DNA of 8,989 bases from Methanobacterium sp. UBA8 (GCA_002509665.1 DADN01000306.1:7641-16629); one strand, 5' to 3'; positions 1 through 6,911 are shown, counted from the first letter of the stretch. Notes: generated from the sequence alone by a model not told the origin. Numbers and translations: made by a program.

Positions 1-185
1 TGAGTGATGATGAAGAAGCTAGGAAAGAAGTCATGGCCCTTGCAGAAAAGATCCCAAATGTAAGATCTTTAGACTGCGGTCCACTTGAAAATGCAAGAAT
101 GGTTGAAAAAATAACTCCATTGCTTATAAATCTTAATATTAGAAATAAAATCAAATTAGCCGGTTTAAGAATAACTGGGCTTTAA
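1..185 (+). CDS. npdG: F420H2:NADP+ oxidoreductase, C-terminal end (5' truncated)
   Basis: The last 60 codons of a gene that begins before the window, read in the frame starting at base 3 and ending in TAA at 183-185. The peptide contains VRSLDCGPLENAR followed by EKITPLLINLN, the C-terminal signature of the archaeal F420-dependent NADP reductase (Fno/NpdG). That enzyme moves hydride between reduced coenzyme F420 and NADP+ in the cytoplasm and supplies NADPH for biosynthesis in methanogens. The N-terminal Rossmann fold that binds NADP lies outside the window, so only the C-terminal part involved in F420 binding and dimerisation is visible. No downstream gene is tightly coupled: 182 bases separate it from hxlB, with a short T run (194-198) just after the stop. 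The family call rests on a short but characteristic stretch. Confidence 0.82.
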   Translation, partial: SDDEEARKEVMALAEKIPNVRSLDCGPLENARMVEKITPLLINLNIRNKIKLAGLRITGL

Positions 186-271
186 GTCCAGTGTTTTTAA
201 TTAATTATCAAAAAATTGAAAATTTTGAGGGCTTTAGGTTGTAGGTACAAATAACTGTGCTTTTAACTTTG

Positions 272-323
272 GTATTCCTGATCAACCAGCAAGTAAATGG
301 TTGCAGGTTGACAGGTAAAATAC
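272..323. repeat. Long imperfect inverted repeat before hxlB (operator or RNA hairpin)
   Basis: Arms pair as follows: GTATT 272-276 with AATAC 319-323; CCTG 277-280 with CAGG 312-315; TCAACC 282-287 with GGTTGA 306-311; GCAA 289-292 with TTGC 301-304. That makes 19 base pairs around an 8-base loop (293-300). Interruptions are a bulged A281, an A288/A305 mismatch and a 3-base bulge TAA at 316-318. The inner part (282-311) is a 30-bp dyad of operator size. A related half site, GGTTGTAGGT, lies at 237-246 (compare GGTTGCAGGT at 299-308). If transcription starts upstream of 272 this is a leader hairpin; if it starts near 358 it is a DNA site beside the promoter. Confidence 0.6.
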
Positions 324-340
324 TTGGATTTAATTAATGT
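321..340 (+). promoter_or_regulatory. Possible TATA region of hxlB-endA
   Basis: The AT-rich TTTAATTA at 329-336 sits about 30 bases before 358-362, which would leave a leader of only 6-10 bases before the hxlB ATG at 368. No strong ribosome binding site precedes that ATG (only CAGGGA at 356-361), which fits a very short leader. The TATA match is weak, so this is tentative. Confidence 0.3.
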
Positions 341-367
341 ATTAACTAAATTAAACAGGGAATAAAG

Positions 368-952
368 ATGGAATACGTAAAAAAAACAGCTAAAGAAATA
401 ACAACACATGCAATTAAAGTTATAGAAAGAATCGATGAAGAACAAGTTTCTAAGATGATAGATACAATTGTAAATTCAGACAGTGTATTTATTGTAGGTA
501 CTGGAAGATCCGAATTAGTGGGAAAAATGTTTGCAATGAGGTTGATGCACCTAGGATTTACAGTTTACGTGGTTGGAGATGTTACAACTCCTGCAATTAG
601 GGATGTGGATTCTTTAATCGCCATATCTGGTTCTGGAGAAACTAAAACAGTTACACTTGCAGGGAAAGCAGCAAAAGAAGCCAATGCTAAAGTTATTGGG
701 ATAACTGGAAATATGGAATCTACATTAACTAAAAGTCTGGATATTATAATAAATATAGACAGTAAAACTAAGGAACCATGGAAACATTATACTTCAAATG
801 TTTTAAAGGGGCAGTATGATGATCTAACGCCTATGGGAACTCTTTTTGAAGACAGCACTCATCTATTTCTTGATGGGCTTATAGCGGAGTTTATGGCTCG
901 TCTCGGTAAAAAAGAAACTGATCTAAAGAGAAGACATGCTACTATTGAATAA
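368..952 (+). CDS. hxlB: 6-phospho-3-hexuloisomerase (SIS domain)
   Basis: A 194-residue cytoplasmic sugar-phosphate isomerase that interconverts 3-hexulose 6-phosphate and fructose 6-phosphate. In methanogens it is thought to work with hexulose-6-phosphate synthase in the reverse direction to make ribulose 5-phosphate, replacing the oxidative pentose phosphate pathway. One SIS domain spans the protein: the phosphate-binding GTGRS is at 44-48, SGSGET at 87-92, and the family signature PMGTLFED at 155-162, whose E161 lies in the active-site region. The C-terminal RRH at 188-190 is also typical of the MJ1247-type enzyme, and the length is normal for the family. The first ATG is used; the ribosome binding site is weak. 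endA follows 29 bases after the stop if its start is at 982, so the two are probably cotranscribed. I see no disrupted motif. Confusion with other SIS isomerases such as GmhA is unlikely given the PMGTLFED block. Confidence 0.93.
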   Translation: MEYVKKTAKEITTHAIKVIERIDEEQVSKMIDTIVNSDSVFIVGTGRSELVGKMFAMRLMHLGFTVYVVGDVTTPAIRDVDSLIAISGSGETKTVTLAGKAAKEANAKVIGITGNMESTLTKSLDIIINIDSKTKEPWKHYTSNVLKGQYDDLTPMGTLFEDSTHLFLDGLIAEFMARLGKKETDLKRRHATIE

Positions 953-971
953 ACTTCTTAATGGGCTTATC

Positions 972-977
972 AGGTGA
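972..977 (+). promoter_or_regulatory. Ribosome binding site that sets the endA start at 982
   Basis: AGGTGA at 972-977 matches the archaeal anti-Shine-Dalgarno and lies four bases before the ATG at 982. The upstream in-frame ATG at 961 has no purine-rich site in front of it (only CTTCTTA). The internal start is therefore preferred, shortening the protein by seven residues. Confidence 0.75.
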
Positions 978-981
978 AAAA

Positions 982-1485
982 ATGGATGCGGAGCTATCCG
1001 AAAATGTAGTTATAATCAAAGACAAAAAAGGAACAAAGCTTTACGAGAAAAGTCACTATGGAAACATGAGTGAAGAGGGATTGCAGCTTTCACTAATTGA
1101 GGCACTTTACCTGGCTGAAAAAGAAAGAATAAGTATTTTAAAGGGTGCAAAAGAAGTACCGCTTGATGAAATGTTTAAATTGATCCGCAGAGAAGATCTA
1201 TTTTCAAAATATATTGTTTTCAGGGATCTTCGAAATAGGGGCTATGTTGTAAAGACCGGTTTTAAATACGGATCTGAGTTTAGGCTTTATGAGCGGGGAA
1301 AATCTCCTGGAGATGGCCACTCTGATTTTCTTGTAAAAGTAGCATCAGAAGATTATGAAATAAAGATATCTGATTTTTCAAGTTATGTAAGAGTAGCCCA
1401 TGGGGTTAATAAAAAGCTCTTATTTGCTGTAGTTGATGAAGAAAACGATATTACTTATTATAATGTGGAATGGACAAGACCCTAG
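982..1485 (+). CDS. endA: tRNA-splicing endonuclease (EndA, homotetramer type)
   Basis: A 167-residue intron endonuclease that cuts bulge-helix-bulge structures in precursor tRNA and rRNA, leaving 2',3'-cyclic phosphate ends. The start at 982 is chosen for its ribosome binding site; counting from the longer start at 961 gives 174 residues. In the longer numbering the catalytic triad is Tyr110 (in GSEFRLY), His120 (in GHSDF) and Lys151 (in VNKKL). The spacings of 10 and 31 residues equal those of Tyr115, His125 and Lys156 in the Methanocaldococcus jannaschii enzyme. The N-terminal half is the small alpha/beta domain and the C-terminal half the nuclease domain with YIVFRDLRNRGY before the active site. 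At under 180 residues it belongs to the homotetrameric class rather than the fused dimer. It lies close behind hxlB and ends in a T-rich stretch. I see no truncation or missing residue. Confidence 0.95.
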   Translation: MDAELSENVVIIKDKKGTKLYEKSHYGNMSEEGLQLSLIEALYLAEKERISILKGAKEVPLDEMFKLIRREDLFSKYIVFRDLRNRGYVVKTGFKYGSEFRLYERGKSPGDGHSDFLVKVASEDYEIKISDFSSYVRVAHGVNKKLLFAVVDEENDITYYNVEWTRP

Positions 1486-1507
1486 TTTTCTTGTGATATT
1501 TTTTTAA
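1486..1507 (+). terminator. T-run terminator after endA
   Basis: TTTTC directly follows the endA stop and a run of seven T lies at 1499-1505. Archaeal RNA polymerase terminates at such runs without needing a stem, and I see no clear hairpin here. Confidence 0.5.
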
Positions 1508-1577
1508 AATAATAACCACAACTTTTATTTATTTGTGATAAGTGTATAGTTATAAAATTATATCGTTTGGAGATACG

Positions 1578-1750
1578 TGGAGTTGTAAGGACAAACCTAA
1601 ACTAATTTTCCAGTGATGTTTTTATAAAGTGAATATAAACCGATTCATAATAATGAAAGTATAGCTGGATGATATTTAATTTAATTAGAGTGCTTGGAAT
1701 TGTAGAATAGACGCCATAATTATTTCCAGTGATGTTTTTATAAAATGAAT
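1578..1750 (+). repeat. Diverged direct duplication carrying TATA-like modules
   Basis: A 22-base block is identical at 1607-1628 and 1723-1744, 116 bases apart; its core is CCAGTGATGTTTTTATAAA. Both copies continue with RTGAAT. Similarity extends upstream with small changes: TGGAGTTGTA at 1578-1587 against TGGAATTGTA at 1695-1704. A third, shorter copy of the right end, TTTATAAAATGAAAATAA, lies at 1786-1803. The copies look like a small tandem duplication that has since drifted. Confidence 0.7.
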
Positions 1751-1779
1751 TATAATATTATATGACTATGTAAATTTAT

Positions 1780-1794
1780 TATTCATTTATAAAA
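1780..1794 (+). promoter_or_regulatory. trpS: Likely TATA box of trpS operon
   Basis: TTTATAAAA at 1786-1794 would place the transcript start near 1815-1820, leaving a leader of about 25 bases that contains the AGGTGATC ribosome binding site. The BRE is poor, and the two upstream TTTATAAA copies could act as alternative promoters. Confidence 0.45.
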
Positions 1795-1832
1795 TGAAAA
1801 TAAACTATTAAATGTTAATATTCAATTTAATT

Positions 1833-1840
1833 AGGTGATC
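1833..1840 (+). promoter_or_regulatory. trpS: Ribosome binding site of trpS supporting a TTG start
   Basis: AGGTGATC matches the 3' end of archaeal 16S rRNA over eight bases and lies just before TTG at 1843. The family-typical N-terminus MIDPW begins at this codon, so the TTG is very probably the true start. Confidence 0.75.
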
Positions 1841-1842
1841 AA

Positions 1843-2949
1843 TTGATAGATCCATGGAGTTCAGCAGTCATCGATTATGAAAAACTTACAAAACAGTTTG
1901 GAATTAAACCATTTGGGAATTTAAAAGAAGAAATAGGCAATCCTCATTCTTTGATGCAGAGAAACATAATTTTTGGACAGAGGGATTATGGAAGGATACT
2001 TAAAGCAATGCGAGAAGGAAAAGATTTTGCTGTTGTAAGTGGGATGATGCCCAGTGGAAAAATGCATATAGGCCATAAAATGATCGTAGATCAGCTTAGA
2101 TGGTATCAAGAACAAGGGGCTGATATTTACATTCCTATAGCCGATATGGAAGCTTATTCTGCAAGAGGAATTGATTTTGAAACCTCAAGAGAACTTGCAG
2201 TTTCTGAATATATCACAAATTATATAGCTCTTGGTCTGGATCTTGAAAAAGAAAATGTTAATGTATATCTTCAATCAGAAAATCGTGATCTGGGAGATCT
2301 TGCATATATTTTGTCAAAAAAGGTTAATTTTAATGAAATGAGGGCTATTTATGGTTTTTCAGGAAGTACCAATATTGCTCACATGTATGCTCCTTTGATT
2401 CAGGTTGCAGATATTCTTCTTCCTCAAACTGAAGAATGCGGTGGTCCAAAGCCAACTGTGGTGCCTGTAGGGCCAGATCAGGATCCTCATATAAGACTTA
2501 CAAGAGATATCGCAGAACGATTTAAAGGTAAATTTAACTTCGTATCCCCTTCCTCGACTTATCACAGGTTTATGACAGGACTTACTGGAGATAAGATGTC
2601 AAGCAGTAAACCTAAATCTGCCATATTTTTAAGTGATTCACCTAAAGAAGTAGAAAAAAAGGTTAAATCAGCTAAATCTGGTGGAAGAGAAAGCTTAGAG
2701 GAACAGCGTAAGTTAGGTGGAGTTCCAGAGGACTGTACTATTTATGAATTACTGGTATATCACCTGGAACCGTCCGAAAAAAAACTTGAAGAGCTTCGTG
2801 AATCATGCAAAAGCGGTAGTATTATGTGTGGTGAGTGTAAAAAGAACGCAGCAAGCATGATGAAAAATTTCTTTGAAGAATTCTCTCGTAAAAGAGAAGA
2901 AGCAAAGGAAAAAGCTCAAAAAATACTGGATAGGGAACCCAAATGTTAG
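1843..2949 (+). CDS. trpS: Tryptophanyl-tRNA synthetase, archaeal type
   Basis: A 368-residue class I synthetase that charges tRNA-Trp with tryptophan using ATP. The N-terminus [15 protein letters not shown] is the typical archaeal/eukaryotic TrpRS extension. The Rossmann catalytic domain carries the HIGH motif intact at 75-78 (PSGKMHIGH), and the KMSKS loop appears as KMSSS at 251-255 in GDKMSSSKP. The SSSKPKS stretch, with Ser in place of the first Lys, is usual in this family. The tryptophan-specific region shows [12 protein letters not shown] at 183-194. The C-terminal third is helical and highly charged, with a CGEC pair at 329-332. Translation starts at TTG. The gene overlaps the start of the SpoIIM-like gene by seven bases, which suggests coupled translation. 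The length is normal for archaea and no key residue is missing. TyrRS, the nearest alternative, lacks the MIDPW start. Confidence 0.95.
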   Translation: MIDPWSSAVIDYEKLTKQFGIKPFGNLKEEIGNPHSLMQRNIIFGQRDYGRILKAMREGKDFAVVSGMMPSGKMHIGHKMIVDQLRWYQEQGADIYIPIADMEAYSARGIDFETSRELAVSEYITNYIALGLDLEKENVNVYLQSENRDLGDLAYILSKKVNFNEMRAIYGFSGSTNIAHMYAPLIQVADILLPQTEECGGPKPTVVPVGPDQDPHIRLTRDIAERFKGKFNFVSPSSTYHRFMTGLTGDKMSSSKPKSAIFLSDSPKEVEKKVKSAKSGGRESLEEQRKLGGVPEDCTIYELLVYHLEPSEKKLEELRESCKSGSIMCGECKKNAASMMKNFFEEFSRKREEAKEKAQKILDREPKC

Positions 2950-3593
2950 GAAAAAGATTCTCAAAAGAAGAAAAACATCATGGATTTTTCACTGGTTTGT
3001 ATAAACGAAATGAAATGTTTTTGATAGCGTCAGCATTCATATTTTTCGCGTCCATGTTTGCAGGCTATTTTTTATCAGGAGCAATGGACCATTTTTTGTC
3101 AGGTACTTTGAAATCTCTTAAAGAGGGCGTTAATAACGGCCAGATAAAACTTACAACGCTTTCTATATTTTTAAATAACATTAAAATTGCATTTTTTATC
3201 TATGCTGGAGGAATTATATTCGGTGTAGTTTCACTGGTTTATTTAGTATTTAATGGCCTTTTTATTGGATATGCTGCATCTAAGTTCGTTATTGGAGATT
3301 TTATACTTTATACTCTCCCTCACGGCGTATTTGAAATTGCAGGTATTATTATAGCTGGTGCGGCTGGTTTCAGGCTTGCAAGCTGTGTTATTCGCATTAT
3401 AAGTGATATGGCTCATATGAAAAAGTATATGCCTGTAGGAGATCAAATGGGGCAGATATTGAATGTAAATTATGATGAATTTAAAGAATCTCTGGTTCTA
3501 TTTGTAATTGCAGCAGTTTTAATATTTATTGCGGCAATCATTGAAGCTAATTTCACCATTGCATGGGCATCTTATGTTAAAGGTATGATTTAA
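2943..3593 (+). CDS. SpoIIM/DUF95-family integral membrane protein
   Basis: A 216-residue membrane protein of the stage II sporulation protein M family. Hydrophobic segments lie near 26-45, 82-118 (probably two passes), 131-152 and 183-202. The family hallmark is [10 protein letters not shown] at 125-134, a histidine-glycine and glutamate pair entering a small-residue-rich helix ([11 protein letters not shown]). A charged stretch near 153-180 is probably exposed. In Bacillus the namesake takes part in peptidoglycan remodelling during engulfment. Archaea do not sporulate, and the role of archaeal members is unknown to me; a membrane-remodelling or transport role is only a guess. The ATG overlaps the trpS stop by seven bases, with AGGGA as a weak ribosome binding site inside trpS, so it is probably expressed with trpS. 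A T run follows the stop. Confidence 0.82.
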   Translation: MLGKRFSKEEKHHGFFTGLYKRNEMFLIASAFIFFASMFAGYFLSGAMDHFLSGTLKSLKEGVNNGQIKLTTLSIFLNNIKIAFFIYAGGIIFGVVSLVYLVFNGLFIGYAASKFVIGDFILYTLPHGVFEIAGIIIAGAAGFRLASCVIRIISDMAHMKKYMPVGDQMGQILNVNYDEFKESLVLFVIAAVLIFIAAIIEANFTIAWASYVKGMI

Positions 3594-3620
3594 GCAAATA
3601 TCTAATTAATTTTAATTTTA

Positions 3621-3631
3621 AATTCTTTTTT
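3621..3631 (+). terminator. T-run terminator after the trpS-spoIIM operon
   Basis: Six consecutive T at 3626-3631 in a very AT-rich stretch about 30 bases after the stop codon. There is no preceding stem. Confidence 0.4.
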
Positions 3632-3634
3632 GTA

Positions 3635-3667
3635 TGGAGTTAGGATCAGTGCTGAATTATCACTCCA
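3635..3667. repeat. Small inverted repeat downstream of the SpoIIM-like gene
   Basis: TGGAGT at 3635-3640 pairs perfectly with ACTCCA at 3662-3667. Inside, TCAG 3646-3649 faces CTGA 3652-3655 across two bases. Because it lies after the T run and about 165 bases before the next gene, it is more likely a protein site or a 3' structure than part of the forward terminator. On the reverse strand a T run (complement of 3667-3671) precedes it, so it does not make a reverse-strand terminator either. Confidence 0.35.
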
Positions 3668-3762
3668 AAAATTTGAAAAGACATATTTGGATATTATTAA
3701 GATTAAAATAGAAAAATATATCAAAAGAAGACTTCAAACTGGTTACATAATATAAATTGTGT

Positions 3763-3780
3763 GAAAATTCATATATTTTA
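3763..3780 (+). promoter_or_regulatory. Possible promoter of the ABC transporter operon
   Basis: GAAAATTC (BRE-like, 3763-3770) is followed by ATATATTT (3771-3778). The predicted start near 3800 gives a leader of about 30 bases that includes the GAGCTGAT ribosome binding site. The stretch is AT-rich throughout, so other TATA positions are possible. Confidence 0.4.
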
Positions 3781-3830
3781 TTTTTTGATGGTTAAAAATC
3801 CATTTAGAAATAAAGCTGAGCTGATGCGCT

Positions 3831-4748
3831 TTGATCGATGCGGAAAATCTTACAAAAAAGTTTGGAACGGTTACTGCAGTAGATAATCTCACTTTCCATG
3901 TTGAGCAAGGAGAGATTTTTGGTTTTTTAGGGCCGAATGGTGCAGGAAAAACTACTACAATGAGAATGCTCAGCTGCCTTATATCAAAAACCAGCGGAAA
4001 TGCCAGGATAGCAGGTTATGATATAAGTGATGGGGAGGATTCTTTGAAGATCAGGAAGATCATAGGATTACTTCCTGAAAATGTGAGCCTGTATGATGAT
4101 TTAACTGCTTATAAGAACCTGGATTTTTATGGGAAATTATATGAATGTGCAGAGGCCCAGAGAAAAGAAAACATCAAGCGTTTTCTTAAGATGTTAGGGC
4201 TCTGGGATAAAAAAGATGTATCAGTTGGGACATTTTCTAAAGGGATGAAACAAAAACTTGCCATAGCACGTGCCCTCATCCATGATCCTGAAATATTATT
4301 CCTGGACGAGCCAACGGCAAATTTAGATCCTGAATCATCAAAGACAGTCAGGGATTTCATACTTGATCTTAAAAAAGAGAAGAAAACTATTTTTATAAAC
4401 ACACATAATCTTGATGAAGCGCAGCGGACATGTGACAAAATTGGAATATTCAACACTAAGTTGAGGGTAATAGGCACTCCTGAAGAATTAGAAGAATCAG
4501 TTTGGGGAAATAAAACTGTAATTCAATTAGAACAGGTAAATGATAGAATTTTAAAAGCATTAACTAGATTAGATCTAAGAAATACCATAACTGAGAATAA
4601 TAAGTTAATTATTGATGTAGTTAATCCTGAAAAAGAAAATCCGATTATTATAGATACAATAGTAGGTGCTGGTGGTCAGGTCCAATATGTTACTCGGCTC
4701 AGTCCAACTTTAGAAGATGCTTACCTGAAATTTGTGAGGGGTGACTAA
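3831..4748 (+). CDS. ABC-2 type transporter, ATP-binding protein
   Basis: A 305-residue cytoplasmic ATPase that should power the permease encoded directly after it. Visible motifs are Walker A GPNGAGKT (34-41), a Q-loop region reading LLPEN (80-84) with glutamate where the canonical glutamine stands, the signature FSKGMKQ (135-141), Walker B ILFLDEP (155-161) with catalytic E160, a D-loop (ANLD, 163-166) and switch His192 in INTHN. The degenerate signature and the 80-residue C-terminal extension ending in LEDAYLKFV are typical of the CcmA/DrrA/NatA branch, which mostly exports drugs, lipids, sodium or glycans; the substrate cannot be read from sequence. The start is TTG: an in-frame stop at 3822 excludes anything further upstream, and GAGCTGAT at 3818-3825 differs by one base from the ideal ribosome binding site. 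The gene ends at 4748 and the permease ATG begins at 4749, so translation is probably coupled. Confidence 0.92.
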   Translation: MIDAENLTKKFGTVTAVDNLTFHVEQGEIFGFLGPNGAGKTTTMRMLSCLISKTSGNARIAGYDISDGEDSLKIRKIIGLLPENVSLYDDLTAYKNLDFYGKLYECAEAQRKENIKRFLKMLGLWDKKDVSVGTFSKGMKQKLAIARALIHDPEILFLDEPTANLDPESSKTVRDFILDLKKEKKTIFINTHNLDEAQRTCDKIGIFNTKLRVIGTPEELEESVWGNKTVIQLEQVNDRILKALTRLDLRNTITENNKLIIDVVNPEKENPIIIDTIVGAGGQVQYVTRLSPTLEDAYLKFVRGD

Positions 4749-5480
4749 ATGAAACTCTGGAAATCATGGGTTATAGCAACCAAGGACTTCAGTATATTCC
4801 GGAAGAAGAAACGTATCATATATTCATTAATAATCCTTCCTCTCTTAATGTCAATTGGTTTACCTCTAGTTATTGGCTCTGTAGCAAGTTCTTCTGCTTC
4901 TACAGAAGAAATTATAGTGTTATTAAACGCATTTTCATATTTTTATGTTATCTTAGCTTATATCCTTCCGAGTACCCTTGCATCGTACAGTATTTTGGGT
5001 GAGAAGATTGAACAGAGTTTGGAGCCGCTCCTGGCAACCCCCACCACTGATAGTGAACTTTTATTTGGAAAGACTATAGCTTCGTTCCTGCCTTGCACGG
5101 GTGTAATATATGCAGGTTCTATAATTTTTATGATACTTGTAGATCTATTCGCGTATGATGCTATTGGTTATCTTTTCTTTCCAAATTGGAACATGGCATT
5201 TATACTGCTCCTCGCAGTCCCCCTTTCGTCTATTTTAAGTATTCAAATAAACGTTATCATATCTTCGAGGGTCAATGATGTGAGAACCGCGAATCAGCTT
5301 GGACTAATTTTATTTATACCATTTATGGGAGTATATGTTTTGCTTGTAACAAATGCAATATCGCTTAGTGTTATCAATCTGTTTGTAATATCTGCAATCC
5401 TTTTCATTATCGATGTAGTCCTATTCTATATAAGTAAGGCCATTTTTAGTAGGGATGAGATACTCACAAAATGGAAGTGA
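4749..5480 (+). CDS. ABC-2 type transporter, permease protein
   Basis: A 243-residue integral membrane protein, the partner of the ATPase immediately upstream. Six hydrophobic segments lie near 25-45, 60-83, 108-132, 148-172, 181-202 and 207-230. Between the second and third is GEKIEQSLEPLLATPTTDSE (84-103), the ABC-2 family coupling segment that contacts the ATPase. The N-terminal 22 residues are basic and include an amphipathic stretch (FSIFRKKKR), as expected for the cytoplasmic elbow helix. The C-terminus RDEILTKWK is common in archaeal members. The ribosome binding site GGGTGAC lies inside the end of the ATPase gene. A transporter would need two copies of this permease and of the ATPase. 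The direction is probably export, but the substrate is unknown. A clear hairpin/T-run terminator closes the operon about 60 bases downstream. Confidence 0.88.
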   Translation: MKLWKSWVIATKDFSIFRKKKRIIYSLIILPLLMSIGLPLVIGSVASSSASTEEIIVLLNAFSYFYVILAYILPSTLASYSILGEKIEQSLEPLLATPTTDSELLFGKTIASFLPCTGVIYAGSIIFMILVDLFAYDAIGYLFFPNWNMAFILLLAVPLSSILSIQINVIISSRVNDVRTANQLGLILFIPFMGVYVLLVTNAISLSVINLFVISAILFIIDVVLFYISKAIFSRDEILTKWK

Positions 5481-5541
5481 ATATTGGAAAACAGAATGTG
5501 CTTGAGAAAATTTTAATTAAGTTTAGAAAATAGTCTAATTG

Positions 5542-5574
5542 AAAAAAATGCTAATTTCTTATGCATTTTTTTAT
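5542..5574 (+). terminator. Hairpin/T-run terminator of the ABC operon
   Basis: AAAAAAATGC at 5542-5551 and GCATTTTTTT at 5563-5572 form a perfect 10-bp stem around an 11-base loop, and the 3' arm is itself a seven-T run. Because the 5' arm is A-rich, the element could stop transcription in either direction. Its A-arm/T-arm design is the same as the hairpins of the 8388-8700 array. Confidence 0.7.
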
Positions 5575-5604
5575 TGTTTATTTGTGGGGGAATATTTAAG
5601 AATT

Positions 5605-5618
5605 AGAAATTTTATACT
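5605..5618 (+). promoter_or_regulatory. thrC: Promoter of thrC (BRE and TATA box)
   Basis: AGAAAT (5605-5610) followed by TTTATACT (5611-5618) fits the archaeal BRE/TATA pattern and predicts a start near 5640. The leader would be about 60 bases, with GGAGG at 5689-5693 six bases before the ATG. Confidence 0.55.
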
Positions 5619-5699
5619 CAATTATAGATTGTGTAATATGTTGTTTTTATTACTTTAATCAGATTAGAATGGTTGTAATAAACCCTTTGGAGGCTACTT

Positions 5700-6893
5700 A
5701 TGATAAAATGTATAACTTGTGGCGCAGAATACGATTTAGGTGAAATAATTTACACATGTAAAGAATGTGGTTCTATATTAGAAGTTACATGCGAACCAGA
5801 TGTATCCAAGGATGTTTTCTCATGCAGAAAATCTACTATGTGGAAATATAAAGAATTCATGCCTGTAGATCCTGCTAAAATTGTAACTCTTGAAGAAGGC
5901 GGAACTCCATTTTGTAAATGTGACAAGCTTGGTGAAGAACTTGGCATAGAACTTTACGTTAAAGTAGAAGGTTCAAACCCAACTGGAAGTTTTAAAGATA
6001 GGGGAATGAGTGTTGGAATAACAAAAGCCATGGAACTTGGGGTAAGCACTGTTGGATGTGCATCTACTGGGAATACATCGGCATCTCTTGCAGCTTATGC
6101 AGCAAGGGCAGGATTAAGATGTGTAGTGCTCTTACCTTCTGGAAAAGTGGCCCTTGGAAAACTTGCGCAGGCGATGTTCCACGGTGCAGAGGTATTATCT
6201 ATCAGGGGTAACTTTGATGAAGCCTTGGAAACTGTAACTGCACTCGCACTTGAAGGTAAATTATATCTTTTAAATTCAGTAAATCCATTTAGATTAGAAG
6301 GACAGAAATCAATTGGATTTGAAATTGTGGATGATCTTGGGTGGAAATCACCAGACAGGATTATTTTACCGGTTGGAAATGCAGGTAACATCTCGGCTAT
6401 ATGGAAAGGAATTAATGAATTCCACAGGGCAGGATTTATGGAAGATCTGCCAATGATGACTGGAATTCAGGCTGAAGGTGCAGCGCCAATTGTGAGGGCT
6501 ATACGCGAAAATAAAAAAGATATAGTTCCTTTTGAAAATCCTGAGACTATTGCAACTGCAATACGAATAGGGGCACCTGTAAGCGCTTTAAAAGCTATCA
6601 GGGCAATAAATGAATCTAATGGTTTTGCAGAAACTGTAACTGATGACGAGATTTTGAGCGCTCAGAAATTACTTGCCCGAACAGAGGGAATTGGGGTAGA
6701 GCCGGCGTCTGCAGCATCCATTGCGGGCCTTAAAAAGCTTGTAGAAAATGGTGAAGTGGATAAAAATGAGCAGGTAGTCTGTATTGTAACTGGCCACTTA
6801 TTAAAAGACCCTAATACTGCTATAGATGCATGTGTAAAGCCTGTTGAAATTGATGCAGATATTAACGAGCTTTCTCGTATTTTAAGCCAGTGA
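5700..6893 (+). CDS. thrC: Threonine synthase
   Basis: A 397-residue PLP enzyme that converts O-phospho-L-homoserine and water to L-threonine and phosphate, the last step of threonine synthesis. The N-terminus has a zinc-ribbon-like set of cysteines (C4, C7, C20, C23) common in archaeal threonine synthases. The fold type II catalytic domain follows: K99 in GSFKDRG is the PLP-binding lysine, the substrate loop is ASTGNTSAS (121-129), PLP phosphate contacts come from GNAGN (226-230), and the C-terminal TGHLLKDP (364-371) closes the domain. The length suits the archaeal class, and the intact motifs argue against other fold II enzymes such as threonine dehydratase or cysteate synthase. The start is supported by GGAGG six bases upstream. 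The gene appears monocistronic: it has its own promoter, two in-frame stops (TGA TAG) and long T runs downstream. I see no attenuator or leader peptide. Confidence 0.94.
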   Translation: MIKCITCGAEYDLGEIIYTCKECGSILEVTCEPDVSKDVFSCRKSTMWKYKEFMPVDPAKIVTLEEGGTPFCKCDKLGEELGIELYVKVEGSNPTGSFKDRGMSVGITKAMELGVSTVGCASTGNTSASLAAYAARAGLRCVVLLPSGKVALGKLAQAMFHGAEVLSIRGNFDEALETVTALALEGKLYLLNSVNPFRLEGQKSIGFEIVDDLGWKSPDRIILPVGNAGNISAIWKGINEFHRAGFMEDLPMMTGIQAEGAAPIVRAIRENKKDIVPFENPETIATAIRIGAPVSALKAIRAINESNGFAETVTDDEILSAQKLLARTEGIGVEPASAASIAGLKKLVENGEVDKNEQVVCIVTGHLLKDPNTAIDACVKPVEIDADINELSRILSQ

Positions 6894-6911
6894 TAGTCAA
6901 TTTCATTCCAG

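Larger units (their letters stand above)
1486..1842. other. 357-base gene-free stretch between endA and trpS
   Basis: No open frame with a ribosome binding site was found on either strand, and no tRNA-like or box C/D RNA pattern. It holds the endA terminator, a diverged 116-117 bp duplication (1578-1750) and three TTTATAAA modules at 1621, 1737 and 1786, the last placed to serve as the trpS TATA box. It is longer than needed for one archaeal promoter, and part may be the remains of repeated promoter duplication. Confidence 0.6.

Noticed and set aside
272..323. A true canonical bulge-helix-bulge splice site
   Set aside because: Only one of the two 3-base bulges is present (the other is one base), and no exon or tRNA sequence flanks it; kept only as a speculative finding.
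1607..1650. Box C/D guide RNA, suggested by GTGATGT in both copies of the duplication
   Set aside because: The C box is imperfect and no CTGA D box lies at a suitable distance in either copy.
4127..4477. Antisense 116-codon open frame opposite the ABC ATPase
   Set aside because: It is fully inside a gene with intact Walker and signature motifs, and its translation shows no recognisable domain.
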